Assembly: GCA_947493495.1 (NCBI GenBank)
Contig: CANLRN010000011.1
Coordinates: 36,337-100,336, forward strand
Length of the DNA stretch: 64,000 nucleotides
Reading direction: 5' to 3'
Origin: an uncultured Aquimarina sp.
GTDB lineage: Bacteria > Bacteroidota > Bacteroidia > Flavobacteriales > Flavobacteriaceae
The notes beneath the pieces were generated by a model, which was not told the origin of the DNA, searched no databases, and worked only from the letters and a program-made list of their open reading frames with translations. This document shows positions 34,038 through 44,182 of the stretch, in pieces. Numbering within the stretch: the first letter of the stretch is position 1; every line of letters begins with the position of its first letter. Both the position numbers and the translations under genes were made by a program.

Positions 34038-35531
34038 ATGAAACATATACGCTGTCTTTCAATTATTTACATTATAAATTTACTTGTAACCACTACTGTT
34101 ATGAGTCAGGATTTATCACAAGGATATATTGCCAATGATGTTATGCAACATCCTATGCAACCATTAGATAAACCCGATTATTTGTCTGCTACTGTAGACC
34201 CTTCTTTTCCGAATACGAGCATAAGACGTATTTCTGAAGCTACCGATGGAGGTTTTATTGTTCCTGTGTATAGTACGATTCAAGCTTGGAATGCAGATGA
34301 AAGTAAACTCATCGTTTATGGAGAAGGAGTTCATAAATTACTAAACGGAACAGACTATACGTTTATTAGAAATTTATCAGATATCAATCCCGATGATCTA
34401 GAAGGTGTATTTTGGCACTTTGATGATCCCGATATTTTGTTTTATATGGATGGAGCCACTTCAGAGTTTATTCGGTATCATGTAGATACCCAACAAAAAA
34501 CAATAGTGGTTAATTTAAAAAATAGAGTTGGATGTACAGGTGGTTTATCCAGTGGTCGTGATGTACAGATGATGTCTTGGGATAGTGATGTGTTTGCTTT
34601 TAGATGTGAAAATACAAGTGCATACTATTATCGAATTTCTACCGATGCTATTACAACGTTTACAATTTCAGATATCAAATATACGGCACCGATGCCTTTT
34701 CCTAGCGGAGAGTTATTCTTCCATCAAGAGAAGATATATGATGTAAATGGAAATTTTGTAAGAAATCTAAATATTGATAAAGGAGAACACGCTTGCTTGG
34801 GTAGATTAAGCAATGGTGATGATGCATTATTTGCGATAGCTTTTGAAGAAGGGCCTAATAACGGATGTCAAGGAACCCTAGTAGCACATAACGTTACTAA
34901 TGGAAACTGTTTTTCGGTAACTCCTGTAGCGGATTATGCATATCCAAAATCAGGAACTCATATTTCTTCTTTAGCTCATAAGAATACAGAAGGAGGTTGG
35001 GTAGCAGTATCTTCTATTGGATATCAAAAGGATGGTGTACAGATTTTAGATCAAGAGTTATTTATTGCCAAAGTCAATGAGTTTGATGCTGATGTATATA
35101 GAGTAGCACACCATCGAAGTGATGAAGATGAAATTGATTATTGGGGAGAACCACACGTTACCATTAGTCCTACAGGGACTCGATTGTTGTTTGGGAGTGA
35201 TTGGAGTGGGACAGATGATGGAAAAGCTGTGGATAGTTATGTGGCAGAATTAAATACCAATACAAATACATTGTCGATAGAAACATTGGAGTCCCAAGCA
35301 CTAGGAGCAATCCATATGTATCCTAATCCAGTTGCTACAACACTGACAATAACAAGTCAAAAAGAAATACCAGTACAACTAAAAATAAGTAGTATTACTG
35401 GTAAAGAGTTATTAAGTACTACTATGAGTAAAGAAAAACAAATTTCTATGGAGCACTACAGCTCTGGGGTATACTTTTTGACAGTATCCGATGGAATTTC
35501 TCAAAAACATATACAATTCATAAAAAATTGA
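34038..35531 (+). CDS. Secreted propeller-like protein with T9SS type-A tail
   Basis: This 497-residue protein has a signal peptide ending TTTVMSQ. The mature part resembles a TolB/PD40-type beta-propeller. It contains SIRRISEATDGGFIVPVY, LEGVFWHFDDPDILFYM, WGEPHVTISPTGTRLLFGSDWSG, and Cys residues in RVGCTGG and NNGCQG. The final 75 residues (IHMYPNPVATTLTIT to HIQFIKN) are a T9SS type-A sorting domain, so it is exported. Some oligogalacturonate-lyase-like proteins share the HVTISPTGTRLLF style, but no catalytic residues are assigned. It is a single gene with a hairpin downstream. Confidence 0.82.
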   Translation: MKHIRCLSIIYIINLLVTTTVMSQDLSQGYIANDVMQHPMQPLDKPDYLSATVDPSFPNTSIRRISEATDGGFIVPVYSTIQAWNADESKLIVYGEGVHKLLNGTDYTFIRNLSDINPDDLEGVFWHFDDPDILFYMDGATSEFIRYHVDTQQKTIVVNLKNRVGCTGGLSSGRDVQMMSWDSDVFAFRCENTSAYYYRISTDAITTFTISDIKYTAPMPFPSGELFFHQEKIYDVNGNFVRNLNIDKGEHACLGRLSNGDDALFAIAFEEGPNNGCQGTLVAHNVTNGNCFSVTPVADYAYPKSGTHISSLAHKNTEGGWVAVSSIGYQKDGVQILDQELFIAKVNEFDADVYRVAHHRSDEDEIDYWGEPHVTISPTGTRLLFGSDWSGTDDGKAVDSYVAELNTNTNTLSIETLESQALGAIHMYPNPVATTLTITSQKEIPVQLKISSITGKELLSTTMSKEKQISMEHYSSGVYFLTVSDGISQKHIQFIKN

Positions 35532-35562
35532 AAAACGTATAAGTAGTATTGTTATTAGTTTA

Positions 35563-35589
35563 GTAAGTTATGAGAAGTTCATAACTTAC
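35563..35589 (+). terminator. Hairpin after the T9SS propeller gene
   Basis: An 11-bp perfect stem (GTAAGTTATGA at 35563-35573, complement at 35579-35589) with a 5-base loop lies 31 bp past the stop. It lacks a U-run, so termination is likely but not certain. Confidence 0.5.
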
Positions 35590-35884
35590 CACTATGTAGT
35601 TACAAACTTCGTAGAGGTTTTTTATCATTATTGGCATGATGCTATGACGGCAGCAAATCACATTTATTCGCACAGCATATCATACTTCGAAGAGCAGGTT
35701 CTATAATTAGAGATACTAAAGCACAAAAAGCTTATTCATAATACTACATAAAAAAATCAGCCGCATCGTTGTAACTGGTCTTTACTTTTATTTACTCTTA
35801 CCGCTTACTCATACGCAGCACGGAAAACATTTCCGAGCGATCGGGTTTTTATAAGCACTTCGGTCTTTAGATTTGTTTGTAGTA

Positions 35885-35903
35885 CGCTTAACTTAATAAC
35901 ATT
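35885..35903 (-). repeat. Decayed single arm of repeat C
   Basis: CGCTTAACTTAATAACATT matches the 19-bp C arm at 16 of 19 positions. No partner arm was found nearby, so it looks like a remnant. Confidence 0.4.
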
Positions 35904-36604
35904 CATCATCTGAGTTTGACTAAACAATCCCGCTATCCAAAAGCTAAATTGATATCATACTATTTCTGTTTTGTTACCCTATTGTGATAGCTGTTTTAGA
36001 ATAAAAGACGATCACTATAAAGATATTGAGAACACTTTGTAAAAAAAAACACTTTAAAAATTAGAGCCTAAATAATTGATAATTAAATGTTTATTTATGA
36101 TAACTAAAAAAAATACAAAAAAATCACTTTTTAGGCGTAACATATGCCTTGTATATGAAATTAATAGGTGTAGCATTGCATATAATGGTGTTAAAACAAG
36201 GAAATAATTAGAAGGGAAAAGTAAAAGAAGTGTTCGTAATATTTAATTTGTACTAACATTAATAAATTGTTAACAAATGAAAATGAAATACGGTTATACC
36301 ATAGATTTGCCGCTTCTTCATTTTTCCCCAAAATAGAAGAGTATCCTATTTATTTTAACCCATTATAGTAGCTATGTATTAAAAAAGCAATGTTTTTTTA
36401 GACCTGTATGTACAGGAATTAGAAGGTGTTTTTTGGCAAACAGTTGGAAAAATGGTATAGCTATCCCTAAGATAGTTTATGAAAAAAATAAAAAAATGAA
36501 CGTACAAGAACTAAGTAAAGAGTAAATACCTCTTGATCCAAAGTCTTTAATGACTTGGATGGAGCAATTATTATATATAAGTAAAGAATTTAATTTTTAT
36601 ATCA

Positions 36605-39600
36605 ATGAAAAGAATAATAATGAGATTACACATACTGCTGCTGATATGCAGCAGTAGTATTCAAATTGAGGCACAAGAGCAATTTGAAGGGACACAGCTT
36701 ATACCACCTTCACCTAATGCAGCTTCTTTGGGCCAATATGCAGATGTTCCTGTAAGTAATTACACTGGATTAGCTAATCTATCAATCCCAGTATATACCA
36801 TAAAATCAGGTGAAATAGAGTTACCCATAACATTAAGCTACCATTCATCAGGTATTAAAGTGGCACAAGAAGCCAGTTGGGTAGGGCTAGGATGGGCGTT
36901 AAACGCAGGAGGAATGATCTCCAGGCAAGTAAGAGGTAAGGATGATTTTGGACAAGAAGGACTATCTGGGAATGGATTTATAACACATCCTGATATTCCT
37001 AACCCTGCTACTGCTCAATACCCTTTTGATAAAGAAAATCTTTTCTATTATAGAAATACTAATTCTGGTGATCATGACACAGAACCAGATTTATTCTATT
37101 ATAATTTTATGGGACATTCTGGAAAGTTTGTATTTGAAAAACGATCTACTGGTTCAGTAAGTCCTATATCCATATTACAAAATAATCTAAAATTTGTTCG
37201 TCGTGGAAATCAATGGGAGGTTACAGATGGAAATGGATGGAAGTTTTATTTAGGTACCAGAGAAATCACTCGTAATTTCGGTAAAGAAAGAGGAGGTGCA
37301 ATATATCCCGAATATGTCTATGGGCCCACCAATACTTCAATTGAAGGAATTACTACAGCCTGGTATTTAGATAAAATTGTTACCCCTACGGGAGATGAAA
37401 TTAGTTTTATCTATGCCAATGGTTCTCGCACGTCTTGTACGCAAGTTTCCTTTAGTGAGTCTTTTTATAAGAGGATTGATTTTGAGTATAAAATTCAAGG
37501 GCAACCTGATGGTACTCAAACAACAATAAACAATATTGCTCCTAGAAGAATAGATTCTTTTTCTGCAAGTATGCAACAAACAGCAGAAGTTTATTTGGAG
37601 TCAATTGTTTTTAAAAATGGACGAGTAAATTTCATAAAAGGAAAGAGAGAAGATATAAGACCTCCTAGAAGCCAAAGCTATAGACTTCCAAAATTAGAAA
37701 AGATAGAAATTCTAGATTTAGACGATCAAGTTATCAAAAGAGTAGATTTAGGGTATAGTTATTTTAATGGTCAACCTTCAGGAGGTATCAGTGCTTCATC
37801 AAATAGGTTGAGATTACGATTAGATAAGGTTACAGAAAGTTTTTGGGATGCAACGAATAAAATATTGGTAAGTAAGCCTTCATATCAATTGGGATATGAT
37901 CCTAGAAGTTTACCCTGGAAAACCTCTTTTTCGGTAGACCATTGGGGGTATTATAATGGAGCATTAAATCATAATATTCCTCATCCTGGATATAGGACTC
38001 CTATTAGGAAATTAACCCCACAGGTATTAAATACCGATGGAGAAGTTGTATTTGCAGGAGCAAACCGAGAATCTAGTTTTGAACATATGGGAGTAGGAAT
38101 GCTTAAAAGTATTCAGTATCCTACAGGAGCTACAGCGCATCTTAATTTCGAACCAAACCACTCTCGCAATACTAATGGTGTAACTGTAGATAAAACGCTC
38201 GCATTTGTTACCGATTATCCACTGGGTTCTGCAAGCTCTGTAGAAAAAGAAAGAACGTTTTTATTAGAAGAACCTAGTAGGGTAAAACTATCGTTTTCTC
38301 TTATCAATCATTCGTATGGTTTAAATGGAGAGGAATACATTCCTAATACGAGTGTTTTTGATCAGATGATTGCAGAATTAACACCAGCAGCAGGGGGTGT
38401 TCCTATCAAATTTAGACCCGATCAGAATATAGAAAGTTATCAAGACACTAAATTTATTGATCTTCCTGCAGGACTTCATAAATTAAAGGTACTTACACCG
38501 TCAGATAAGCATTTCGAAATTCAATTTAGGGCGAGTCATAGAGCAACAGTAGAAGGTACTTATATAAATACGCTTCCCGGTATGCGAATCGAAAGTATTG
38601 AGGTAAAAGATGAGTCTGATAAGCTATTGAAACGTACAACATACGAATATGTTAATGAAAATGGAGGTGCTTCAGGCCACTTGTTATCAAGTCCATATTA
38701 TGATTATAGACTCTACTCTAGAGGTGATACTTTATTACCGTGTTATGAGCCTCTTGGAGAAGAACCAGAAAGATATTGTTGGCAAGCAACTTATACTGTT
38801 AAAACATCTAATAGTGTATTGCCTTTGGCAACCTCAGCCAATGGGAGTCCTGTAGGGTATGACCGTGTTACGATAAAACAAGAAAATGAGCAAGGCGAAA
38901 GTTTAGGAAAATCGGTTTATTATTATAAAAATTCAGATGAGCACCCACAACTAGATTCTTTTTATCCCAATATCCCAAATTATGTGTCTTTAGATAATGG
39001 GCAACTCACCAAAGAAGAGCACTATAACGAAGCAGGTAAAATAGTTAGTTTAAAAGAATATGGTTATAAAAAGGCAGCTATGAAGAATATTCAAGGTTTG
39101 AAAATCTATAGATACCAACACACTCAGATAGAAAACCGAGATGTTAAACCTTATAATATCCGATCAGAATGGTGGTATATGGATAAGGAAGAAGCAACCA
39201 CTTATGATATCAATGGTAATAATCCTGTGACAACAGTTACTACTTATGACTATGCTAATAGTGATCATAAGAATGTGACCAAAACAGCTCAAACAAATAG
39301 TGAAGGAAAAACCTTAACTAAAAAGTATTATTATCCCTCAGATAGACCTTCAAAGACAGCTATGAATGATCAGGTTTTTACAAGTATGATTACAGATCAT
39401 GTATTGAATCCTGTTCTTAAAGAAGAAACAATATTAAATGATAGGCTAACACAGAGTATTATAAGAAATCATACGATAAGACCTCGTAATGAAGATGGGC
39501 AAATTGTTAATATGTATTTACCAGAAAATATTCAAAGTCTAAAAAATAGCACAGAGGATGATTACGAAACTCGACTAGATTTTAAGAGATATGATGGGTA

Positions 39601-39976
39601 TGGTAATATACTAGAAGTATCTAAACCCGAAGGAGTGATTACCTCCTATATCTGGGGATATAATAGGGAGTATCCTATTGCCAAGATAGAAAATGCGAGC
39701 TATCAAGATATTGCTGAAGCATTGCGGATATCGGTAGCCAGACTACAAGATTATAATGAGAACAATTTATCACAAATAAATACTTTACGTAGCCGCTCAC
39801 CCAATGCGATGGTAGCTACTTATATCTATGATCCGTTAATTGGAGTGACCAGTATGACTGACCCTAGAGGTTATACCATGACTTATCATTATGACGAATT
39901 TAATCGATTGAAATTCGTCAAAGATCAAGAAGGAAATATCGTATCAGAAAATGAATACCATTATAAAAACAACTAA
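36605..39976 (+). CDS. Secreted SpvB/RHS-type N-half protein
   Basis: This 1123-residue protein has a signal peptide (MKRIIMRLHILLLICSSSIQIEAQ). The N-terminal region is SpvB-like, with IPVYTIKSGEIELPITLSYH and SWVGLGWALNAGGMISR. The C-terminal part turns into RHS/YD repeats (YDGYGNILEVSKPEGVITSY, IYDPLIGVTSMTDPRGYTMTYHYDEFNRLKFVKD) and ends without a core or toxin domain. In Bacteroidota such proteins precede the core-carrying RHS gene and likely form the first part of the toxin shell. The next gene starts 12 bp after its stop, so the two are co-transcribed. Sec export makes a T6SS route unlikely. Confidence 0.88.
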   Translation: MKRIIMRLHILLLICSSSIQIEAQEQFEGTQLIPPSPNAASLGQYADVPVSNYTGLANLSIPVYTIKSGEIELPITLSYHSSGIKVAQEASWVGLGWALNAGGMISRQVRGKDDFGQEGLSGNGFITHPDIPNPATAQYPFDKENLFYYRNTNSGDHDTEPDLFYYNFMGHSGKFVFEKRSTGSVSPISILQNNLKFVRRGNQWEVTDGNGWKFYLGTREITRNFGKERGGAIYPEYVYGPTNTSIEGITTAWYLDKIVTPTGDEISFIYANGSRTSCTQVSFSESFYKRIDFEYKIQGQPDGTQTTINNIAPRRIDSFSASMQQTAEVYLESIVFKNGRVNFIKGKREDIRPPRSQSYRLPKLEKIEILDLDDQVIKRVDLGYSYFNGQPSGGISASSNRLRLRLDKVTESFWDATNKILVSKPSYQLGYDPRSLPWKTSFSVDHWGYYNGALNHNIPHPGYRTPIRKLTPQVLNTDGEVVFAGANRESSFEHMGVGMLKSIQYPTGATAHLNFEPNHSRNTNGVTVDKTLAFVTDYPLGSASSVEKERTFLLEEPSRVKLSFSLINHSYGLNGEEYIPNTSVFDQMIAELTPAAGGVPIKFRPDQNIESYQDTKFIDLPAGLHKLKVLTPSDKHFEIQFRASHRATVEGTYINTLPGMRIESIEVKDESDKLLKRTTYEYVNENGGASGHLLSSPYYDYRLYSRGDTLLPCYEPLGEEPERYCWQATYTVKTSNSVLPLATSANGSPVGYDRVTIKQENEQGESLGKSVYYYKNSDEHPQLDSFYPNIPNYVSLDNGQLTKEEHYNEAGKIVSLKEYGYKKAAMKNIQGLKIYRYQHTQIENRDVKPYNIRSEWWYMDKEEATTYDINGNNPVTTVTTYDYANSDHKNVTKTAQTNSEGKTLTKKYYYPSDRPSKTAMNDQVFTSMITDHVLNPVLKEETILNDRLTQSIIRNHTIRPRNEDGQIVNMYLPENIQSLKNSTEDDYETRLDFKRYDGYGNILEVSKPEGVITSYIWGYNREYPIAKIENASYQDIAEALRISVARLQDYNENNLSQINTLRSRSPNAMVATYIYDPLIGVTSMTDPRGYTMTYHYDEFNRLKFVKDQEGNIVSENEYHYKNN

Positions 39977-39988
39977 TACAGAAACACG

Positions 39989-42900
39989 ATGAAGACCATA
40001 AAAAAAATACTATTTATAGTAGCTGTATTAGTAAGTACAGTACTACCTGCACAGACGCAGACAGAGAATTACGTAAAAACTACAGTATACCAAACTGAAG
40101 TACAAGAAGGAAAACAGTCTCAAGTCATTGAGCGTAATAAAATAGAGACGGTCAATTATTTTGATGGTATGGGCAGAGCCAAGCAATCTGTAGCCGTACG
40201 CGCAGCAGGACAAGAACAAAACACCAACCTCCTGGATTGGACAAGTGATTGGACAAGTGATTGGACAATAGGCAGAGGAGCTACCGCCTTATTTTATCTC
40301 AATGGAGAGAGTGTTGATAATCAACGATTAATGGGGGCCAATCCTTTTGGCGAACAATCTCTGTTATGGCGCTGTGGTAATGATCCCGCTAGGAATGCTG
40401 ATGGTGGATGGAATACGGATTATTTTGCTGTAGATAAAAATGTAAGTTATCGCTATAGTGTTTGGGTAAAACGTACAGGATCACAAGATGGAACAACCTA
40501 TCACGGTACTCAAAATGTTAATAATCTAAACGGCGCAGCCAATAATAATCCGTATTTCTGGAGTGGAGATCTACCAAAACTAAATACCTGGTATCTGATT
40601 GTTGGTATTGTGCATCCGTATACATATACAGGAGCAAATACAGGGATTTCAGGAGTATATGATACCAATGGAAATAAAGTAATTAATGGAAATGATTTTA
40701 AATGGAGAGCTAATACAACGACGACAAGGTTTAGAAGTTATTTGTATTATGCTATTGACACTAATGTACGACAATACTTTTGGAATCCTGTAGCGGTAAA
40801 ATTAGAAGATAATAAGCAACCCATTAAAGAGGTGATTGCAGAAGCTAAACCCAAAGACATTGTGACTCATTATGAGTATGATGGTTATGGTAGACAAGCC
40901 AAAGAATATTTGCCATATGCTTCTAAGCAGACAAAAGTTGGAGCGATTTACACCAATCCACTGGCAGAGTTGGAAGCTTTTTATGATACCCCCAAATATG
41001 AGAATACCCCCAATCCATATTCAGAAAGTATTTATGAATCCTCTCCTCTAAACAGAGTGGTAGAACAAGGAGCTCCAGGAAAACATTGGAAAGCTTATAA
41101 GGATATCTATTTAGATCATACCATCAGATCAGAATGGGCTACCAATAAGGCCGATGAAGTACCTTATTTTAAAGTTGATTTTCCTTTGACAAATGGCAAA
41201 CCTAATATCACAAAACCAATACTTGTCAAAGATGATTTTTATGCTGCTAATGAGTTGCGTATTTCCATTGTTAAAGACGAGAACTGGTTACCTTATCAGA
41301 CCCATCGTGATGATCATACTACCCGAGAGTATACTGATAAATTAGGTAGAGTGATCCTTAAAAAGACGTATGATAAGAATATAGCACATGATACCTATTA
41401 TGTATATGATGATTATGGGAATCTTACCTATGTGATTCCGCCTAAAGTAACCTTAGGTACTAGTGATGGTGTATCTACCATAGAGTTAAACGAACTCTGT
41501 TATCAATACAAATACGATCATAGAAACCGACTGATCGAAAAGAAAATACCAGGTAAGGGTTGGGAGTATATTGTTTATAATAAGCTCGATCAACCTATAA
41601 TGACACAAGATGCCAATCAAAAGCCTAACAATGAGTGGTTATTTACCAAATATGATGCTTTTGGGAGAGTAGCATATACTGGACTGATAAAATACAATGC
41701 TCCTTTTGCACTTTCTAGAAGCACTATAGAAAAGTTAAATGAAAATACAGCTGTATACTTTGAAAACAAATTATCGTCTGTAAGCTCAATTGCAGGTACA
41801 GATGTGTACTATAGTGATAAAGCTTACCCTAATGAGGGTTCACTTATTAAGGAAATCTATACCATCAATTACTATGATAATTATACCTTTGATCGTAATG
41901 GACTGGAGGTACCTGCAGCAGTATTTGACGTACCCACCAGTACTTCGGTAACAGGCTTACCTACAGGTAGTAAAGTACAAGTGCTAGGTAAGAATAGTTG
42001 GATAACTACTATTACAGGTTATGATGGTAAGGGAAGACCTATCTGGACAGGCAGTAGGAATGATTATCTAAGAACTACTGATATTATAGAGACACAATTA
42101 GACTTTGCAGGAAAAGTACTTAACACCAAAACTACTCATACAAGAGATGGCAATGCTCCGATTGTGACCATAGATACCTTTACCTATGATCATATGGGCC
42201 GATTATTGACACAGCAACAACAAATCGATAATCAGGCAGCAGAAATGATTGTAGCTAACACCTATGACGAGCTAGGACAACTAGAACGCAAAAAAGTAGG
42301 GAATGCCCAACAAGCACCATTACAAACGGTAGATTATCAATACAATGTAAGAGGATGGCTTACTCATATCAATGATGTAGACAACATCGGAGATGATTTG
42401 TTTACCTTTAAGATAAATTATAATACCAGTGATGCTACTACCTATCCTTTTCAGGGAGCAGCCAAACTGTTATATAATGGAAATATTAGTGAGACGCATT
42501 GGAATACTGCTAATGATCGTAGTATTAACAAACGTTCTTACCGCTATCATTATGATGCTTTAAACAGGATTACTAAAGCATCTTTCTCCACGCCTTTTTA
42601 TAATCTAAATAATGTTTCCTATGATAAAAATGGAAACATTTCAAAGCTGTCTAGACCAGGATTTTTTAACGGTGCTCCTGGTAATATGGATCAACTGACT
42701 TATAGCTATAATGAAGGTAATCAATTACAAAAAGTAGTAGATACTGGAGATAAGAATTTTGGTTTTAAAGAAGGTACCAATACCAATGAAGACTATGAAT
42801 ATGATGTTAATGGGAACTTAACGGTAGATCGCAATAAGGGAATAACGAGTATTGAATATAATCACCTGAATCTACCGTCCAGAATTGATATAGATAAAGG

Positions 42901-44182
42901 AGATGCTAATCAATATTATATTACATATGTCTATGACGCTACAGGGGTGAAACAGCAAAAAAGAGCCTATACTATGCAACCCTTTGGTGGAAGCCCAATT
43001 AGGTATACACCTGCTTCAATTACAGGAAACGACTACATAGGTAACTATATATATGATTATATCTGGGGTAGAGGAAATACACGATTACAATTCATCAATC
43101 ACCCCGAAGGGTATATAGAACCTAAAGATGCCAATGATTTATCAAAAGGTTTTGATTATATTTACCAATATAAAGACCATTTAGGGAATATTCGATTAAG
43201 TTACTCGGATAAAGATAACGATGGTCATATAGACGTTCTTAGAAATGATATAGATGTAGATGGGGATGATGATAACCATATGGAAATCCTAGAAGAGAAG
43301 AATTATTATCCTTTTGGCTTACAGCACAAGGGTTATAATAATACCATTACGGGCAGGGAGCATCCATATACTTTTAATGGAAAAGAAGAACAAGAAGAAC
43401 TTGGACTTAATTGGCATGACTTTGGTTTTAGGAATTATGATGCAAGTTTAGGAAGATGGATGAATATAGATAATCTTGCGCAAAATTATTATAACTATTC
43501 ACCATATACTTACACAGCAAATAATCCTATTTATTATATAGACCCTGATGGTCAGCAAATAATAATTCATTATCAAGATGATGATGGTAATGATCAAGAA
43601 CATATTTATAAATATGGAGAAAAATATGATGGAGATAATAAATTCATAAGTAATGTTTACGATTCTTTTAATAATCTTATTGATAACGGCGCAGATACTA
43701 CTGGATTAATTGAAAGACTTGCAGGAGATGAATTAGGAGATGTAAGTATTCTTCAGAATACTAAAGAGAATAATGAGTTTTTCGGTAATGATAATATGGC
43801 TACTTATTTTAACAGTGAAACTAATACGGTTATATGGGATCCAGAAGTAGGAATTAGTCAAGAACAAAATAGTGTTATAGATTTTATTATGGGCGATGGA
43901 TATGAACACGAGGCTTTAGTATCGCCTGCTCAAGGACTATTACACGAATTAGGGCATGCTGAAAGTTCATTAGAAAACCCTGAGCAACATAAGAAAGACT
44001 CAAAGACCACTTTTACTGGTGGATGGGATAATAAAGAAGAATTTGATGTTATCAATAAAATAGAAAATCCATCGGGTAAAAAACTAAATAGAGACAGAAC
44101 AAGAAGTGCTCATAGAGGTAAAGCTTTTAGAACAGTATCACCAACATCGGTAAAACCTAAAAAAGAAAAAAAGAAAAAATAA
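39989..44182 (+). CDS. RHS core protein with C-terminal HExxH metallopeptidase toxin
   Basis: The 1397-residue protein has a signal peptide (MKTIKKILFIVAVLVSTVLPA). A DUF6443-type N-terminus (VNYFDGMGRAKQSVAVRA, about 55-72) resumes at KDIVTHYEYDGYGRQAKEYLPY (289-310). The roughly 205 residues in between form a Trp/Tyr-rich beta domain that looks inserted. YD repeats follow, then the RHS core (YQYKDHLGNIRLSYSD, LGLNWHDFGFRNYDASLGRW, NNPIYYIDPDG ending near 1188). The last 209 residues are the variable toxin. It carries LLHELGHAESS (HExxH near 1319) and EEFDVINKIEN then RTRSAHRG, consistent with an M91-type zinc metallopeptidase. A Lys-rich tail ends the protein. A lipoprotein gene overlaps its stop by one base. 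Confidence 0.9.
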   Translation: MKTIKKILFIVAVLVSTVLPAQTQTENYVKTTVYQTEVQEGKQSQVIERNKIETVNYFDGMGRAKQSVAVRAAGQEQNTNLLDWTSDWTSDWTIGRGATALFYLNGESVDNQRLMGANPFGEQSLLWRCGNDPARNADGGWNTDYFAVDKNVSYRYSVWVKRTGSQDGTTYHGTQNVNNLNGAANNNPYFWSGDLPKLNTWYLIVGIVHPYTYTGANTGISGVYDTNGNKVINGNDFKWRANTTTTRFRSYLYYAIDTNVRQYFWNPVAVKLEDNKQPIKEVIAEAKPKDIVTHYEYDGYGRQAKEYLPYASKQTKVGAIYTNPLAELEAFYDTPKYENTPNPYSESIYESSPLNRVVEQGAPGKHWKAYKDIYLDHTIRSEWATNKADEVPYFKVDFPLTNGKPNITKPILVKDDFYAANELRISIVKDENWLPYQTHRDDHTTREYTDKLGRVILKKTYDKNIAHDTYYVYDDYGNLTYVIPPKVTLGTSDGVSTIELNELCYQYKYDHRNRLIEKKIPGKGWEYIVYNKLDQPIMTQDANQKPNNEWLFTKYDAFGRVAYTGLIKYNAPFALSRSTIEKLNENTAVYFENKLSSVSSIAGTDVYYSDKAYPNEGSLIKEIYTINYYDNYTFDRNGLEVPAAVFDVPTSTSVTGLPTGSKVQVLGKNSWITTITGYDGKGRPIWTGSRNDYLRTTDIIETQLDFAGKVLNTKTTHTRDGNAPIVTIDTFTYDHMGRLLTQQQQIDNQAAEMIVANTYDELGQLERKKVGNAQQAPLQTVDYQYNVRGWLTHINDVDNIGDDLFTFKINYNTSDATTYPFQGAAKLLYNGNISETHWNTANDRSINKRSYRYHYDALNRITKASFSTPFYNLNNVSYDKNGNISKLSRPGFFNGAPGNMDQLTYSYNEGNQLQKVVDTGDKNFGFKEGTNTNEDYEYDVNGNLTVDRNKGITSIEYNHLNLPSRIDIDKGDANQYYITYVYDATGVKQQKRAYTMQPFGGSPIRYTPASITGNDYIGNYIYDYIWGRGNTRLQFINHPEGYIEPKDANDLSKGFDYIYQYKDHLGNIRLSYSDKDNDGHIDVLRNDIDVDGDDDNHMEILEEKNYYPFGLQHKGYNNTITGREHPYTFNGKEEQEELGLNWHDFGFRNYDASLGRWMNIDNLAQNYYNYSPYTYTANNPIYYIDPDGQQIIIHYQDDDGNDQEHIYKYGEKYDGDNKFISNVYDSFNNLIDNGADTTGLIERLAGDELGDVSILQNTKENNEFFGNDNMATYFNSETNTVIWDPEVGISQEQNSVIDFIMGDGYEHEALVSPAQGLLHELGHAESSLENPEQHKKDSKTTFTGGWDNKEEFDVINKIENPSGKKLNRDRTRSAHRGKAFRTVSPTSVKPKKEKKKK
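40235..40267 (+). repeat. 12-bp tandem repeat inside the RHS gene
   Basis: The unit GATTGGACAAGT occurs twice and is followed by a 9-base partial copy, encoding DWTSDWTSDWT at residues 83-93. It lies exactly at the left edge of the inserted domain and could mark the junction or a slippage tract. Confidence 0.8.

Larger units (their letters stand above)
35532..36604. other. 1.07-kb intergenic region upstream of the RHS operon
   Basis: It contains a hairpin (35563-35589), a decayed repeat C arm (35885-35903) and otherwise AT-rich sequence. Short open stretches near 36395-36525 (for example LYVQELEGVF and MNVQELSKE) look like gene debris and are not supported as genes. The RHS operon promoter must lie in the last few hundred bases, but I could not locate it. 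Confidence 0.5.

Noticed and set aside
36395..36525. Coding-like short stretches before the RHS operon
   Set aside because: Interrupted by stops and without a start; kept only as possible debris.
39989..44182. RHS protein as a T6SS effector of the tssHBC module
   Set aside because: It has a Sec signal peptide and lacks a PAAR or VgrG link, and the tssHBC module is 26 kb away.
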